From Oceanicola sp. 22II-s10i (lineage in GTDB: Bacteria > Pseudomonadota > Alphaproteobacteria > Rhodobacterales > Rhodobacteraceae), in contig NZ_AQQU01000007.1 in NCBI RefSeq assembly GCF_002210105.1, positions 124,001-188,000 on the forward strand: a stretch of DNA of 64,000 bases, written 5' to 3'. A program made the translations under genes and the position numbers. Below, in pieces: positions 48,106 to 57,742 of the stretch (position 1 is the first letter of the stretch; each line of letters starts with the position of its first letter). The notes under the pieces are model-generated. The model ran no database searches, had not been told where the DNA came from, and was given only the letters and a program-made list of their open reading frames with translations.

Positions 48106-49658
48106 GAGACCTCCTTCGCCGCGCGGGCTTTCAGTTCCTTGCGGATGACCTTGCCGGTGACCGTCATCGGCAGCTCGTCCACGAAGCCGATTTCGCGCGG
48201 GCGCGAGTAGCTGGCAAGGTGCTGCCCCACGAATTGCATAAGCGCGTCTGCCAGCGCGTCCGTAGGCGTAAGGCCGGGGCGCAACACCACGTAAGCCTTG
48301 ACGATTTCCGTCCTGAGCGGGTCCGGTTTGCCGACCACGCCGCAGGTCGCGACGGCCTCGTGTTTCAGCAGGCAGTCCTCGATCTCGGCCGGCCCGATCC
48401 GGTAACCGGCCGAGGTGATGACGTCATCCTCGCGTCCCACGAACCGCAGATAGCCGTCCTCCATCACGCCCCGGTCGCCGGTCAGCATCCAGTCGCCGCG
48501 GAACTTCGCCGCTGTCTCCGCAGGTTTCTTCCAGTATTCCAGCAGCATGGAGGCCGATCCTGCCCTGACCGCGACGTCACCTTCGCCGTCGGTCACCGCG
48601 CCGTCCGCGTCTATGACGGCCACCTGGTGTCCCGGCACGGGTCGTCCGATCGCGCCGGGCCGCACCGGGTAGAGCGCGGCGCAGGAGGAGACGATCATGT
48701 TGCACTCGGTCTGGCCGTAGAATTCGTTGATCGTGACCCTGAGCGCCCGGCGCCCCCAGTCCAGCATCTCGGCCCCGAGCGGCTCTCCCCCGCTGCCGAC
48801 CGACCGCAGGCCGTCGATCCGCGCGTCCTCGGCCTTCAGCATCCTGAGCGCGGTCGGCGGGAAAAACACATTGCGGACAGAGCCTTCGGCGATGATCCTG
48901 CGGCACTCCGCGACATCGAACTTGCTCATCCGCGCCGCGACCACCGGCACGCCGAGCGCGAGGCCCGGCATCAGCACATCGAACAGGCCGCCAATCCAGG
49001 CCCAGTCCGCGGGCGTCCACAGGCAATCGCCCGGTTGCCCCAGCAGGTCGTGGCTCAGCTCCACCCCCGGCAGGTGGCCGGTCAGCACCCGGTGGCCGTG
49101 CAGCGCGCCCTTGGGCGCACCGGTGGTGCCCGAGGTATAGATCAGCACCGCCGGATCCTCCGGCCCGGTCTCGGCCATCTGGCCGCCGCGCGTGCTGTCG
49201 GGCAGGTCGGCGGCGGTGATCGTGGCGCAGCCCATGCCATCCAGCATTGCGCGCCCCTCGTCATCGGTGACAACAACGCCCGCGCCGCTGTCGCCGACGC
49301 GGGAGGTCAGCGCATCGCGACGGAACAGCTTGAACAGCGGGACCGAGATCGCCCCCATCCGCCAGGCCGCGATATGGGCGGCGGCGGTAAACGGTGATTG
49401 GCTGAGCAGCACGCCCACCCGATCCCCGCGCCCGATCCCGCGCTCCAGCAATGCGACCTCAACCCTACGGGACAGTTTCCAGACGTCGCCGTATGTGACA
49501 TCGCGCCGTACGCCACCGGACAGGTCGATGATCGCCACGCGGCCGGGTTCACGCACCGCCCAGCCGTCACAGACCTGCGCGGCCATGTTCAGCGTGGCGG
49601 GCAGGTCCCAGCGGAAGCCTGCGCGGAGCGTTTCGTAGGAGGCGGAGCGTTTCAACAT
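48102..49658 (-). CDS. AMP-forming acyl-CoA synthetase
   Basis: 518 residues, ANL superfamily. P-loop [16 protein letters not shown] (about 173-188), A5 block [11 protein letters not shown]7 TGDRGV with [13 protein letters not shown], and C-terminal lysine segment [12 protein letters not shown]. It activates an organic acid as CoA thioester; in this operon isovalerate, methylbutyrate or acetoacetate are candidates. Substrate not decidable from sequence. Confidence 0.88.
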   Translation of the reverse strand: MLKRSASYETLRAGFRWDLPATLNMAAQVCDGWAVREPGRVAIIDLSGGVRRDVTYGDVWKLSRRVEVALLERGIGRGDRVGVLLSQSPFTAAAHIAAWRMGAISVPLFKLFRRDALTSRVGDSGAGVVVTDDEGRAMLDGMGCATITAADLPDSTRGGQMAETGPEDPAVLIYTSGTTGAPKGALHGHRVLTGHLPGVELSHDLLGQPGDCLWTPADWAWIGGLFDVLMPGLALGVPVVAARMSKFDVAECRRIIAEGSVRNVFFPPTALRMLKAEDARIDGLRSVGSGGEPLGAEMLDWGRRALRVTINEFYGQTECNMIVSSCAALYPVRPGAIGRPVPGHQVAVIDADGAVTDGEGDVAVRAGSASMLLEYWKKPAETAAKFRGDWMLTGDRGVMEDGYLRFVGREDDVITSAGYRIGPAEIEDCLLKHEAVATCGVVGKPDPLRTEIVKAYVVLRPGLTPTDALADALMQFVGQHLASYSRPREIGFVDELPMTVTGKVIRKELKARAAKEVS

Positions 49659-49659
49659 C

Positions 49660-49959
49660 TCAGTACGGGTTCAAGCGCCACCAGCGCCCGCGGTGGTCGA
49701 TATCATAGCGGTAGAGCTTTCCCGGCCCGAGTGCCGGCGGATCGCAGATCACGGTGATCCAGATATCGTCCGAGGCACCGGGATGCCCGGCGCAATCGGT
49801 CATGGCGGCGGCATGGCCACGCGCCTGTTCCATCTCGACGTAGTCGCGGGCGACTGTCTCGATCGCCGCGCCCTCGTCGCGACTGGCCCAGTGCCAACCC
49901 GCGCGCAGCCCGAAGAAGGCGGAAACGAGGATCAGGACAAGAGTGACCATCCGGACCAC
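49660..49959 (-). CDS. Small exported or membrane-anchored protein
   Basis: 99 residues. N-terminal hydrophobic helix (VTLVLILVSAFFGLRAGWHW) then a soluble part with two cysteines (DCAGHPG, VICDPPALGPG) and an aromatic end RGRWWRLNPY. Wedged between ivd (1 base gap) and the acyl-CoA synthetase (1 base gap), so co-transcribed. No family recognised. Confidence 0.65.
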   Translation of the reverse strand: MVRMVTLVLILVSAFFGLRAGWHWASRDEGAAIETVARDYVEMEQARGHAAAMTDCAGHPGASDDIWITVICDPPALGPGKLYRYDIDHRGRWWRLNPY

Positions 49960-49960
49960 C

Positions 49961-51124
49961 TCACTGCATCGCGGCCATCAGTTCACGCCCGATCAGCATC
50001 CGCCGGATCTCGGAGGTGCCCGCGCCGATCTCCATCAGCTTGGCGTCGCGGAAGATGCGTCCGACCGGGTTGTCGTTCAGATAACCCGCCCCGCCGAGCG
50101 CCTGCACCGCCTGATGCGCGACGACCATCGCTTCCTCGGACGCGTAGAGCACGCAAGCCGCCGCGTCCTGCCGCGTCACCTGCCCGCGATCACAGGCCTT
50201 GGCGACCTCGTAGACATAGGCCCGAGCGGTGTTCAGCTTGGTGTACATGTCCGCGATCTTGCCCTGCATCAGCTGGAAATTCCCGATCGGCTGGCCGAAC
50301 TGCTTGCGCTCGACCATGTAGGGCATCACCTCGTCCAGACAGGCGGCCATGATCCCGGTGCCGATCCCCGACAGCACGACTCGCTCGTAGTCGAGACCGG
50401 ACATCAGCACGCGCACGCCCTTGCCCTCCTCGCCCAGCACGTTTTCGAACGGCACCTCGCAATCCTCGAAGATCAGCTCGGCCGTGTTCGATCCGCGCAT
50501 CCCGAGCTTGTCGAAATGCGGGGACGTGGAGAAGCCCTTCATCTCCTTCTCGATCAGGAAGGCGGTGATGCCCTTGGACCCGGCATCGGGGTCGGTCTTG
50601 GCATAGACGACCAGCGTGTCGGCGTCGGGGCCGTTGGTGATCCAGTACTTGTTGCCGTTCAGGACATAGCGGTCGTTGCGCTTCTCCGCCCGCAGCTTCA
50701 TCGACACAACGTCGGATCCGGCGGAGGGTTCGGACATCGCCAGCGCGCCGACATGCTCGCCCGAGATCAGCCGCGGCAGGTAGCGGGCCTTCTGTTCCTC
50801 GGACCCGTTCAGCTTGATCTGGTTCACGCAAAGGTTCGAATGCGCGCCGTAGGACAGCGAGACGGAGGCGGAGGCGCGGGCGATCTCCTCGACCGCGATG
50901 ACATGGGCGAGGTAGCCCATGCCGGTGCCGCCGTATTCCTCGGGCACCGTGAGACCCAGCAGGCCCATCTCTCCGAGTTCGCGCCACAGCGCCGGGGGAA
51001 ACTCGTTCGACCGGTCGATCTCGGCGGCCATCGGCTTGATGCGCTCCTGCGCCCAGCGATGCACCGCATCGCGCAGCGCGTTCACGTCCTCGCCCAGATC
51101 GAACGTCATGGAGCCAGTGAACAT
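49961..51124 (-). CDS. liuA: Isovaleryl-CoA dehydrogenase
   Basis: 387 residues, FAD acyl-CoA dehydrogenase, converts isovaleryl-CoA to 3-methylcrotonyl-Co[20 protein letters not shown] and [19 protein letters not shown] bind FAD, and [15 protein letters not shown] has the glutamate (about residue 247) at the position used as catalytic base by isovaleryl-CoA rather than medium-chain dehydrogenases. First gene of the leucine operon; dyad operator at 51147-51160 upstream. Confidence 0.93.
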   Translation of the reverse strand: MFTGSMTFDLGEDVNALRDAVHRWAQERIKPMAAEIDRSNEFPPALWRELGEMGLLGLTVPEEYGGTGMGYLAHVIAVEEIARASASVSLSYGAHSNLCVNQIKLNGSEEQKARYLPRLISGEHVGALAMSEPSAGSDVVSMKLRAEKRNDRYVLNGNKYWITNGPDADTLVVYAKTDPDAGSKGITAFLIEKEMKGFSTSPHFDKLGMRGSNTAELIFEDCEVPFENVLGEEGKGVRVLMSGLDYERVVLSGIGTGIMAACLDEVMPYMVERKQFGQPIGNFQLMQGKIADMYTKLNTARAYVYEVAKACDRGQVTRQDAAACVLYASEEAMVVAHQAVQALGGAGYLNDNPVGRIFRDAKLMEIGAGTSEIRRMLIGRELMAAMQ

Positions 51125-51146
51125 CGGCGCCTCCCCTCGCTTTTAT

Positions 51147-51160
51147 TGAACACTTGTTCA
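51147..51160. promoter_or_regulatory. Palindromic operator candidate of the leucine operon
   Basis: TGAACA-CT-TGTTCA, two perfect 6-base arms, lies 23 bases upstream of the ivd start in the 144-base region shared with the divergent gene at 51269. It overlaps where a -10 region for ivd would sit (a TTGACC is found upstream at 51190-51185). The form suits a TetR-family repressor of acyl-CoA metabolism. The regulator is not in the window. Confidence 0.5.
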
Positions 51161-51268
51161 CATAGCTGGCACATCGCCCGAGTCGGGTCAAGCGGCGGGA
51201 ACCGCCTTGCCTCCGGCGCGTTCATCGGACGACCCGCCGCAAGGGCGGAGGAAAGAAAGGAGCCTTCC

Positions 51269-51748
51269 ATGAAAGACCTCACGCACGAGCAGAAAGATAC
51301 CTTCTGGGACCGGATGGACGATGTCCGCGCCGGGATGCTGCACACCGCGCCGGACCGCGTGGTGCCGATGTCGCATTACGTGGACGAGGATCGCGGCGTG
51401 ATGTGGTTCATCACCGCCGCCGGGACCGACGCCTTCGAGGCCGCCAAGGCCAACCAGGCTGTGCACTACGTGGTCGCCGAAGCGGGCGCCAAGATCTACG
51501 CCAAGGTCGACGGCACGCTGAGCGTGTCGGACGACAAGGCCAAGCTGGACGAGCTGTGGTCGCCCATTGCGGCGGCATGGTTCGAGGACGGCAAGAACGA
51601 CCCCGATGTCCGGCTGGTGATGTTCAAACCCTCCAAGGCCGAGGTCTGGCTGACCGACGGCGCGGCGGGCTTCCTCTACGAGATCGCCAAGGCGAACCTG
51701 ACCGAGCAGAAGCCGGACATGGGCGAGCACGGCGTGGTCCGCTTCTGA
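51269..51748 (+). CDS. Pyridoxamine 5'-phosphate oxidase-fold (general stress) protein
   Basis: 159 residues of split-barrel FMN-binding type: DRMDDVRAGMLHT, RVVPMSHYVDEDRGVMWFIT and KAEVWLTDGAAGFL match the GS26-like stress proteins. Start at 51269 preceded by AAAGGAG. Divergent from the leucine operon and followed by creA with a one-base overlap. Probably binds FMN or heme-like ligands; not PdxH itself. Confidence 0.85.
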   Translation: MKDLTHEQKDTFWDRMDDVRAGMLHTAPDRVVPMSHYVDEDRGVMWFITAAGTDAFEAAKANQAVHYVVAEAGAKIYAKVDGTLSVSDDKAKLDELWSPIAAAWFEDGKNDPDVRLVMFKPSKAEVWLTDGAAGFLYEIAKANLTEQKPDMGEHGVVRF

Positions 51749-52218
51749 TGCGCGCCGCGATCATCGCGGCACTGATCGCCGCCCCCCTTTCCGCCGCTGC
51801 CGAGCAGGTCGGAGAGGTGGGCGTCGACTGGGTCGGCAACGACATCATCATCGAGGCGATCGCCGACCCGGACGTCAAGGGGGTCACCTGCCACGTCGCC
51901 TATTTCGAACGCGGGCTGATCGACCGGCTGAGCAAGGGCAACTGGTTCGAGGATCCCTCGAACGCCTCGATCGCCTGCCGCCAGACCGGCCCGATCGAGA
52001 TCGGCGACATCGACCGCGACGAGGATGGCGAGGACGTGTTCCGCACCTCGCGCTCGATCATCCTCAAGTCGCTGCGGGTCAAGCGGATCTTCGACGAGAA
52101 GAACCAGACGTTGATCTACCTCGCCCATGCAGCCGAACTGACGGACGGGTCGGCAAAGCTGTCGATATCGACCGTTCCGCTGTACGGCGCGACAAAGGCG
52201 GGCACGACCGGCGAGTGA
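51748..52218 (+). CDS. creA: CreA-family periplasmic protein
   Basis: 156 residues, close to E. coli CreA (157). Signal peptide MRAAIIAALIAAPLSAAA; mature part begins EQVGEVGVDWVGNDI and shows the family block DPDVKGVTCHVAYFERG followed by DPSNASIACRQTGPI, with a cysteine pair. The ATG overlaps the preceding TGA (TGATG). Function of CreA is unknown. Convergent with cysG. Confidence 0.9.
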   Translation: MRAAIIAALIAAPLSAAAEQVGEVGVDWVGNDIIIEAIADPDVKGVTCHVAYFERGLIDRLSKGNWFEDPSNASIACRQTGPIEIGDIDRDEDGEDVFRTSRSIILKSLRVKRIFDEKNQTLIYLAHAAELTDGSAKLSISTVPLYGATKAGTTGE

Positions 52219-52240
52219 CCGGTCGCGCCCGGTGCGTCAC

Positions 52241-53659
52241 TTACATTGCGGCCAGTGACCTTGCCTCGTTCTGCGCCACGAGTTGGAAGGGCTGCGGCAC
52301 TGTCTCGACCTGCATCGACTTGCGGTAGCGGACGAGGATGATCGCCGGGCTCCTGACGTCATGGGCCTTCACGTCTGCGGCGAGGGCGCCGAGCGTCGTC
52401 TCCAGATGCCGTTCCTTCCCGGTCGAGCAGGATTCCACGATGTCCACCGGACAGGCGCCCGGCACGCCGGAGGCCATCAGGTCCGACTGCACCCGGCCCG
52501 CCTGTTCCACCGCCATGTAGAATGCGACCGCCGTGCCCGGCCGGGCCAACGCCGAATAATCCGGCGCCGGATCGCCGGGACGGCAGCGCCCGGTCGATAT
52601 CGCGAAGGTGTCCGTCTCGCCGCGTTCCGTCAGGGGGCGGCCAATCGCGGCGGCGGCGGCAGAGGCGGCGGTGATGCCCGGCACGATCTCCACGTCGATC
52701 CCTGCGTCACGCGCGGCGGCGAGTTCCTCGCAGGCGCGGCCAAAGATCGAGGGATCGCCGGATTTCAGCCGCACGACCCGCCTGCCCTTCGCCGCCTCGG
52801 CCACGATCAGCCGGTCGATCCGCTCCTGCGGCCACGCGGTCGCCCCCAACTCCTTGCCGACATAGACCCGGTCCGCGTCGCGGCGGGCCAGCTCCAGCAC
52901 CTCGGGATCGACCAGCCGGTCGTAGAAGATGACGTCGGCCTGCTGCAGCCGCTGCACCGCGCGCAGGGTCAGCAGATCCCGCGCGCCCGGCCCGGCCCCG
53001 ACCAACGCGATATGCCCGGCCCGCTCCGGCGCCGCGCCCTCGGCAATCGCGGACTTCAGCATCTCCGCCGCCTGCCGCTCCCGCCCGGCCAGATGCGCGC
53101 GCCAAGCTTCACCGGTAAAGGCCCATTCCCAGAACGCCCGCCGGTCCCGCTGGGAAATGCGCTCCGCCACCGCATCGCGCAACCGCCCGGCAAGGGCAAC
53201 GAAGGCCCCGAGGCGCGGCGACAGCATCGCCTCGATCTCGGTCTTGATCGCGCGGCCGAGGACCGGGGCCGTCCCCTCGGTGCCGATGGCCACCACCACC
53301 GGATCGCGGTCGACGATCGAAGGGGTGAAGGCATCGCAGAGATCCGGCCGGTCGATGACGTTCACCACCGCACCGGCGGCGCGGGCGGCATCGGCCATGT
53401 CACGGTCCAGCGCGTCGTCGCCGGTGGCGATGAAGACGAGCGCCGCGGCCTCGAAGCTGTCCGGTTGCAGCGAGTGGTGGTGATCCGCCCGGCCCGAGGC
53501 CACGACAGACGCCACCTCGGCGTCCAGATCGGCCGCAATGACGCGCAGCTGCGCCTCGGTCTTCAGGATCAGCCGCATCTTGCGCGCGATCTCTTCGCCG
53601 CCGCCGCAGAATACGACGCGGCGTCCGTCCATGCGCAGAAACATCGGGAAGTTTTTCAT
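52241..53659 (-). CDS. cysG: Siroheme synthase, bifunctional/trifunctional CysG
   Basis: 472 residues. N-terminal precorrin-2 dehydrogenase/ferrochelatase part (about 1-210; MFLRMDGRRVVFCGGGEEIA is the NAD loop) and C-terminal uroporphyrinogen-III methyltransferase (about 215-460; VGAGPGARDLLTLRA, RLKSGDPSIFGR, GITAASAAAAA). Makes siroheme for NirB, encoded in the same cluster. Its 212-base upstream gap suggests an own promoter besides read-through. Confidence 0.96.
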   Translation of the reverse strand: MKNFPMFLRMDGRRVVFCGGGEEIARKMRLILKTEAQLRVIAADLDAEVASVVASGRADHHHSLQPDSFEAAALVFIATGDDALDRDMADAARAAGAVVNVIDRPDLCDAFTPSIVDRDPVVVAIGTEGTAPVLGRAIKTEIEAMLSPRLGAFVALAGRLRDAVAERISQRDRRAFWEWAFTGEAWRAHLAGRERQAAEMLKSAIAEGAAPERAGHIALVGAGPGARDLLTLRAVQRLQQADVIFYDRLVDPEVLELARRDADRVYVGKELGATAWPQERIDRLIVAEAAKGRRVVRLKSGDPSIFGRACEELAAARDAGIDVEIVPGITAASAAAAAIGRPLTERGETDTFAISTGRCRPGDPAPDYSALARPGTAVAFYMAVEQAGRVQSDLMASGVPGACPVDIVESCSTGKERHLETTLGALAADVKAHDVRSPAIILVRYRKSMQVETVPQPFQLVAQNEARSLAAM

Positions 53660-53700
53660 CTTGATGGTCCTCGATAAAAACGAAAATGGCCGCCGACACC

Positions 53701-53717
53701 CACACGTGATCCGTGTG
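53701..53717. promoter_or_regulatory. Inverted repeat upstream of cysG
   Basis: CACACG-TGATC-CGTGTG sits 42 bases upstream of the cysG start within the gap 53660-53871. A stem or a protein site; no T tract and no recognised motif. The rest of the gap shows nothing I can name. Confidence 0.35.
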
Positions 53718-53871
53718 CGGTCGAGCAGCCTTGCCCAGTACCCATGCTTCGGGAAATCGCGACGCCGTTGTCGCTGGGTTCTTCTACAACGAAACGGCCC
53801 GCGGACAAAGGAGATTCCGCCGAATCCGCCCCCGCTATTCGTCGGTCAGCAACCACCTGCCCATGCGTTCA

Positions 53872-54786
53872 TCACGCGGCGGGCCTGCGCGCGTTCCAAC
53901 CCGCCTCGGCCCGTGCGAGCGCATCCGCCACACCGCAGGTCTCGAGCGCGAGTGCCGCGGTGCCCGTCACCACCTGACGCTCGAAATCGCCCATCTCGCC
54001 CGGATCGCCCGCCAGCCGCCGGGTCTCGTCGCTGATGGCCGGAAAGGTCACCTGCCACGGCACGCCGGCGCGCAGCCCGAAGGCCGCGATGTCCTTGGAC
54101 GGATGGCGTTCGAACTCACCGCCGCCACCCTTGATGACGCTCAGGTCACGCCAGCCCATCAGGGCCGCCGCATCCGCCTGCAGGAGCCGGTAGGACGGGT
54201 GGAACACCCCCTGCACGCTGGCCGCCGCACGGCCCGGGTTCAGCATCCGGCACACCGTGTTGATGCAGGATCTCAGCCCCAGTACCGCCCGCAGGTTCAA
54301 AAGCGCGAAGAGCGCGGGCTGCGCCACCTCCAGCGGCAGGTAGGCAATACCATGTGCCGCGATCAGTGCCCCCGCGTCCTCCGTCGAGCCGGCCACCGGA
54401 ATGCCGGCCTCCTCCAGCCCCGCCCGGACCTTGGTGTCCGCCCCGTTCCAGCCGTGCATCAGGACGCGGTGCCCCTCGTCCGCCACCATCCGCGCCGAGG
54501 TGAGGAACAGCGGCGCGCCCCGCGTGCGGCCCGCCGCGTAGCTCGGCCAGTCGAGGTCCACGCCCTCGACCGGCGCGACCGCCCCCTGCGCCGCACCGGC
54601 AAAGCCCGCGATCTCCTCCGCCGCCTCGCCCTTCATCCTCAGCAGCATCAGCAATGCGCCGACGGCCTCGGGCGCGGCCCCGCCCGACAGCATCAGCTGC
54701 ATCGCATCCGCCGCCTCGTCCCGCGTCAGGCTGCGCGACCGGCCCGGACCACGGCCGAGGGTGCGGACATGGTCGGCAAGGCTCAT
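53872..54786 (-). CDS. TrpD2/YbiB-like phosphoribosyltransferase-fold protein
   Basis: 304 residues related to anthranilate phosphoribosyltransferase: helical N-terminus (LTRDEAADAMQLMLSGGAAPEAVGALLMLLRMKG) then an alpha/beta part with VLMHGWNG and RSCINTVCRMLNPG. The canonical GTGGD phosphoribosyl-diphosphate loop is replaced by AAGRTRGAP, as in TrpD2/YbiB proteins, which bind nucleic acid instead of making tryptophan. Overlaps the nasA stop by ATGA, so it is part of the nitrate operon. Role there unknown. Confidence 0.78.
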   Translation of the reverse strand: MSLADHVRTLGRGPGRSRSLTRDEAADAMQLMLSGGAAPEAVGALLMLLRMKGEAAEEIAGFAGAAQGAVAPVEGVDLDWPSYAAGRTRGAPLFLTSARMVADEGHRVLMHGWNGADTKVRAGLEEAGIPVAGSTEDAGALIAAHGIAYLPLEVAQPALFALLNLRAVLGLRSCINTVCRMLNPGRAAASVQGVFHPSYRLLQADAAALMGWRDLSVIKGGGGEFERHPSKDIAAFGLRAGVPWQVTFPAISDETRRLAGDPGEMGDFERQVVTGTAALALETCGVADALARAEAGWNARRPAA

Positions 54787-57416
54787 TCCGCCGCTTCCCT
54801 CGGTGCGATCACGGCCAGCAGGGCCGCGATCTCGGGCCGGCAGGAGCCGCAGTTCGTTCCGGCCTGCAGCGCCTCGCCGATCGCCTCGACGCTCAGCAGG
54901 CCGCGCTGCTCGATCGCCGCGACGATGGTGTTCACGCCCACGCCGAAGCACGAGCACAGGATCGGCCCCGGATCGGGCTGGCCCGCCGGACGGCGGCCGC
55001 CCAGAACCTGCGGCGCGTCGGTGCCCGGCAGGTCGGCGAGGTAGTCGCGCATCACCGCCACCGGTTCGCGCGACACGAAGAGCGCGCCGATCAGCCCGTC
55101 CGCATCGCTCAGCGCGATGCGCGCGATGCCCCGCGCCGCGTCCCGGATGCTGGACACCTGCGCATCATCGGCACCGAAGATGCGCCGGGCCTCCGCCTCC
55201 CAGTCCGCGACCTCGGCAAGGCCCGCGAGTTCGGCACGGTACCCGGACTGTGTCGGCGCGGCGGCCCAGTAGTCGCTGTCGAGCCGCATCGCCCGGCGCG
55301 ACACGGCAAAGCCGTACCACGCGGCGTCGAACAGTTGGACCGACACGACGGCGGCCTTGCTCTCGGGCTGGCCCGAGACCGGGTCGGTCACGGCGGGCAC
55401 CACAGCGTCGATCCGGGCTGAAGGCGCGGTTTCACCGGTCCAGTGCATCGGCGCAAAGACCTGGCCGGAGCGGACCGCATCGGTGAGCCGCGCCCGCAGG
55501 ATCGCCTTGCCCGCCGGGCTTTCGATCCGCACGAGGTCGGACGCCTTGACGCCCAGCCGTCCGGCATCGGCGGGATGCAGGTCGAGGAACGGCTCGGCCA
55601 GATGCGCGGACAGGCGCGGGCTGAGCCCTGTGCGGGTCATCGTGTGCCACTGGTCGCGGATGCGGCCGGTGTTCAGCCGGAACGGATAGCGCCGTTCCGT
55701 CCGCGCGGCGGGGGGCGTCCAGCGCACGGGCACCATGCGGGCCTTGCCATCCGCGTGAAAGAACCGGCCGTCCGCGAAGAAGCGTCCGCCCTGCCGTTGC
55801 GTTGTGACCGGCCAGCGCTGCGGTTCGAACCCCGCATAGTCGTCCTCGCCCATGCCGGAGAGGCCGGAGATGTCGAAATCCCGCCCGAACCGGCCCGCGA
55901 TCCCGGACAGCGCGGCATATTCACGGAAGATCTCGGCGGGTCCGGCGTAGTCGAACGCCTCGCTCCATCCCATGCGGCGGCCGACCTCGGCGAGGATGGC
56001 CCAGTCCGCGCGGGCCGTCCCCGGCGGGGTCAGCACGGCGCGCTGGCGGCTGATCGTGCGGTCGGAATTGGTGACGGTCCCGTCCTTCTCGGCCCATGCC
56101 GACGCTGGGAGCAGCACATGCGCCAGCCGCGCGGTATCCGTCGCGCCGGTCACATCGCTGACCACGACGAAATCGCAGCCCGCGATGGCCTCGCGGACCC
56201 GGTCGGCATCCGGCAGGGTGACGGCGGGGTTAGTGTGGATGATCCACAACGCCTTGATCCGCCCGTCTCCGACCGCGCGGAACATTTCGACGGCCTTGAG
56301 GCCCGGCGTCTCGGCGATCCGGGGGGCCTGCCAGAATTCGCGCACCGCCGTGCGGTGGTCGGCGTTTTCCAGGTCGAGGTGGCAGGCCAGCATGTTGGCC
56401 AGCCCGCCGACCTCGCGCCCGCCCATGGCATTGGGCTGGCCGGTGACCGACAGCGGGCCGCAGCCCGGCCTGCCGATCCGGCCGGTGGCGAGGTGGCAGT
56501 TGAGGATCGCGTTGACCTTGTCGCTGCCCGAGCTCGACTGGTTCACGCCCTGGCTGAAGACGGTGACGACCTTCTCGGTGCGGATGAACATCTCGCAGAA
56601 GGCCGCGATCTCGTCCTCGCGCAGGCCGGTTTCGGTCGCGATATCCGCCTGTGCCGCGCGCAGCGCATCGTCGAAACCCTGCACGTTGGCGAGGTAGCCG
56701 GCATCCACCGCGCCCGCCTCGTAGATCGCCCCGAGCAGCCGGTTGAACAGCGCCACGTCCGCGCCCGGCGCGATGGCGAGGTGCAGGTCGGCCGCGTCGC
56801 AGGTGGCGGTGCGGCGGGGGTCGATGACCACGATCCGCGTGCCCCGCGCCTTACGCGCCGCCAGCAGCCGCTGGTAGAGGACCGGGTGGCACCATGCGAG
56901 GTTGGAGCCGACGAGGACGACCAGATCGGCCTTGTCCAGATCCTCGTAGGTCTGGGGCACCGTGTCGGTCCCGAAGGCGCGCTTGTGCCCCGCCACGGTC
57001 GAGGCCATGCAGAGCCGGGAGTTGGTGTCGATATTGGCCGAGCCGATGAAGCCCTTCATCAGCTTGTTGGCGATGTAATAGTCCTCGGTCAGCAGCTGAC
57101 CGGAGACGTAGAAGGCCACGCTGTCCGGCCCGTGTTCGGCAATCGCAGCCGAGAACCTGTCGGCCACCAGCTGCAACGCGCTGTCCCAGCCGGTGTCCTG
57201 TCCGTCCACTTGCGGGGACCGCAGGCGGCCAGCCGTGCCCACGGTCTCGGCCAGCGCCGAACCCTTGGAACACAGCCGCCCGCGGTTGGCCGGATGCTCC
57301 GGATCGCCGCGCACGGCCAGTCCGCCCTGCCCGTCCGGGCGCAGGAGAACGCCGCAGCCCACCCCGCAGTAGGGGCAGGTCGAGCGTGTTTCCGGCAGGC
57401 CCGACCCGTCCATCAC
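54783..57416 (-). CDS. nasA: Assimilatory nitrate reductase catalytic subunit
   Basis: 877 residues, cytoplasmic (no Tat signal) Mo-bisMGD enzyme reducing nitrate to nitrite. N-terminal [4Fe-4S] ligands C14, C17, C21 and C49 (CPYCGVGC). Core with SNLAWCHPVLYQRL, NQSSSGSDKVNA and QWHTMTRTG. A C-terminal BFD-type [2Fe-2S] domain (about 815-877; CSCFGVGVN and NCGSCRPE) as in Klebsiella NasA. The GTG at 57416 overlaps the nirD stop (GTGA). Confidence 0.96.
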   Translation of the reverse strand: MMDGSGLPETRSTCPYCGVGCGVLLRPDGQGGLAVRGDPEHPANRGRLCSKGSALAETVGTAGRLRSPQVDGQDTGWDSALQLVADRFSAAIAEHGPDSVAFYVSGQLLTEDYYIANKLMKGFIGSANIDTNSRLCMASTVAGHKRAFGTDTVPQTYEDLDKADLVVLVGSNLAWCHPVLYQRLLAARKARGTRIVVIDPRRTATCDAADLHLAIAPGADVALFNRLLGAIYEAGAVDAGYLANVQGFDDALRAAQADIATETGLREDEIAAFCEMFIRTEKVVTVFSQGVNQSSSGSDKVNAILNCHLATGRIGRPGCGPLSVTGQPNAMGGREVGGLANMLACHLDLENADHRTAVREFWQAPRIAETPGLKAVEMFRAVGDGRIKALWIIHTNPAVTLPDADRVREAIAGCDFVVVSDVTGATDTARLAHVLLPASAWAEKDGTVTNSDRTISRQRAVLTPPGTARADWAILAEVGRRMGWSEAFDYAGPAEIFREYAALSGIAGRFGRDFDISGLSGMGEDDYAGFEPQRWPVTTQRQGGRFFADGRFFHADGKARMVPVRWTPPAARTERRYPFRLNTGRIRDQWHTMTRTGLSPRLSAHLAEPFLDLHPADAGRLGVKASDLVRIESPAGKAILRARLTDAVRSGQVFAPMHWTGETAPSARIDAVVPAVTDPVSGQPESKAAVVSVQLFDAAWYGFAVSRRAMRLDSDYWAAAPTQSGYRAELAGLAEVADWEAEARRIFGADDAQVSSIRDAARGIARIALSDADGLIGALFVSREPVAVMRDYLADLPGTDAPQVLGGRRPAGQPDPGPILCSCFGVGVNTIVAAIEQRGLLSVEAIGEALQAGTNCGSCRPEIAALLAVIAPREAAE

Positions 57417-57742
57417 GCAGCACTCCGCCGTCCGACGGCGGTGCCGTCGATCAGGATGCGGCCGCCTTCGACGCGCACCGGGAAGGTGGCGATGCTGCCC
57501 TCTTCGCCCTGCGCCTGCCCGGTGTTCAGGTCGAACACCCAGTTGTGCAGCGGGCAGGTCACCTTGTGCCCGTGCACGATCCCGTCGGACAGCGGCCCGC
57601 CCTTGTGCGGGCAGCGGTCGGCGGTGGCAAAGACCTCGGCCTCGCCCGTGCGGAACACGGCGACGCAGCCCATGGCGGTCTTGAGGACGCGGGCCCCGCG
57701 CAGGGGGATGTCCTCGATGTCGGCGATGTCGATCCAGCTCAT
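57413..57742 (-). CDS. nirD: Nitrite reductase small subunit
   Basis: 109 residues, Rieske-like fold partner of NirB. Unlike many NirD proteins that lack ligands, it retains a full Rieske set: CPHKGGPLSDG (C44, H46) and CPLHNWVFDL (C63, H66), so it can bind [2Fe-2S]. Overlaps nirB by ATGA and nasA by 4 bases. Confidence 0.94.
   Translation of the reverse strand: MSWIDIADIEDIPLRGARVLKTAMGCVAVFRTGEAEVFATADRCPHKGGPLSDGIVHGHKVTCPLHNWVFDLNTGQAQGEEGSIATFPVRVEGGRILIDGTAVGRRSAA

Noticed and set aside
53660..53871. Possible riboswitch upstream of cysG
   Set aside because: Only one short dyad is visible; no recognisable cobalamin, SAM or other aptamer core was found.
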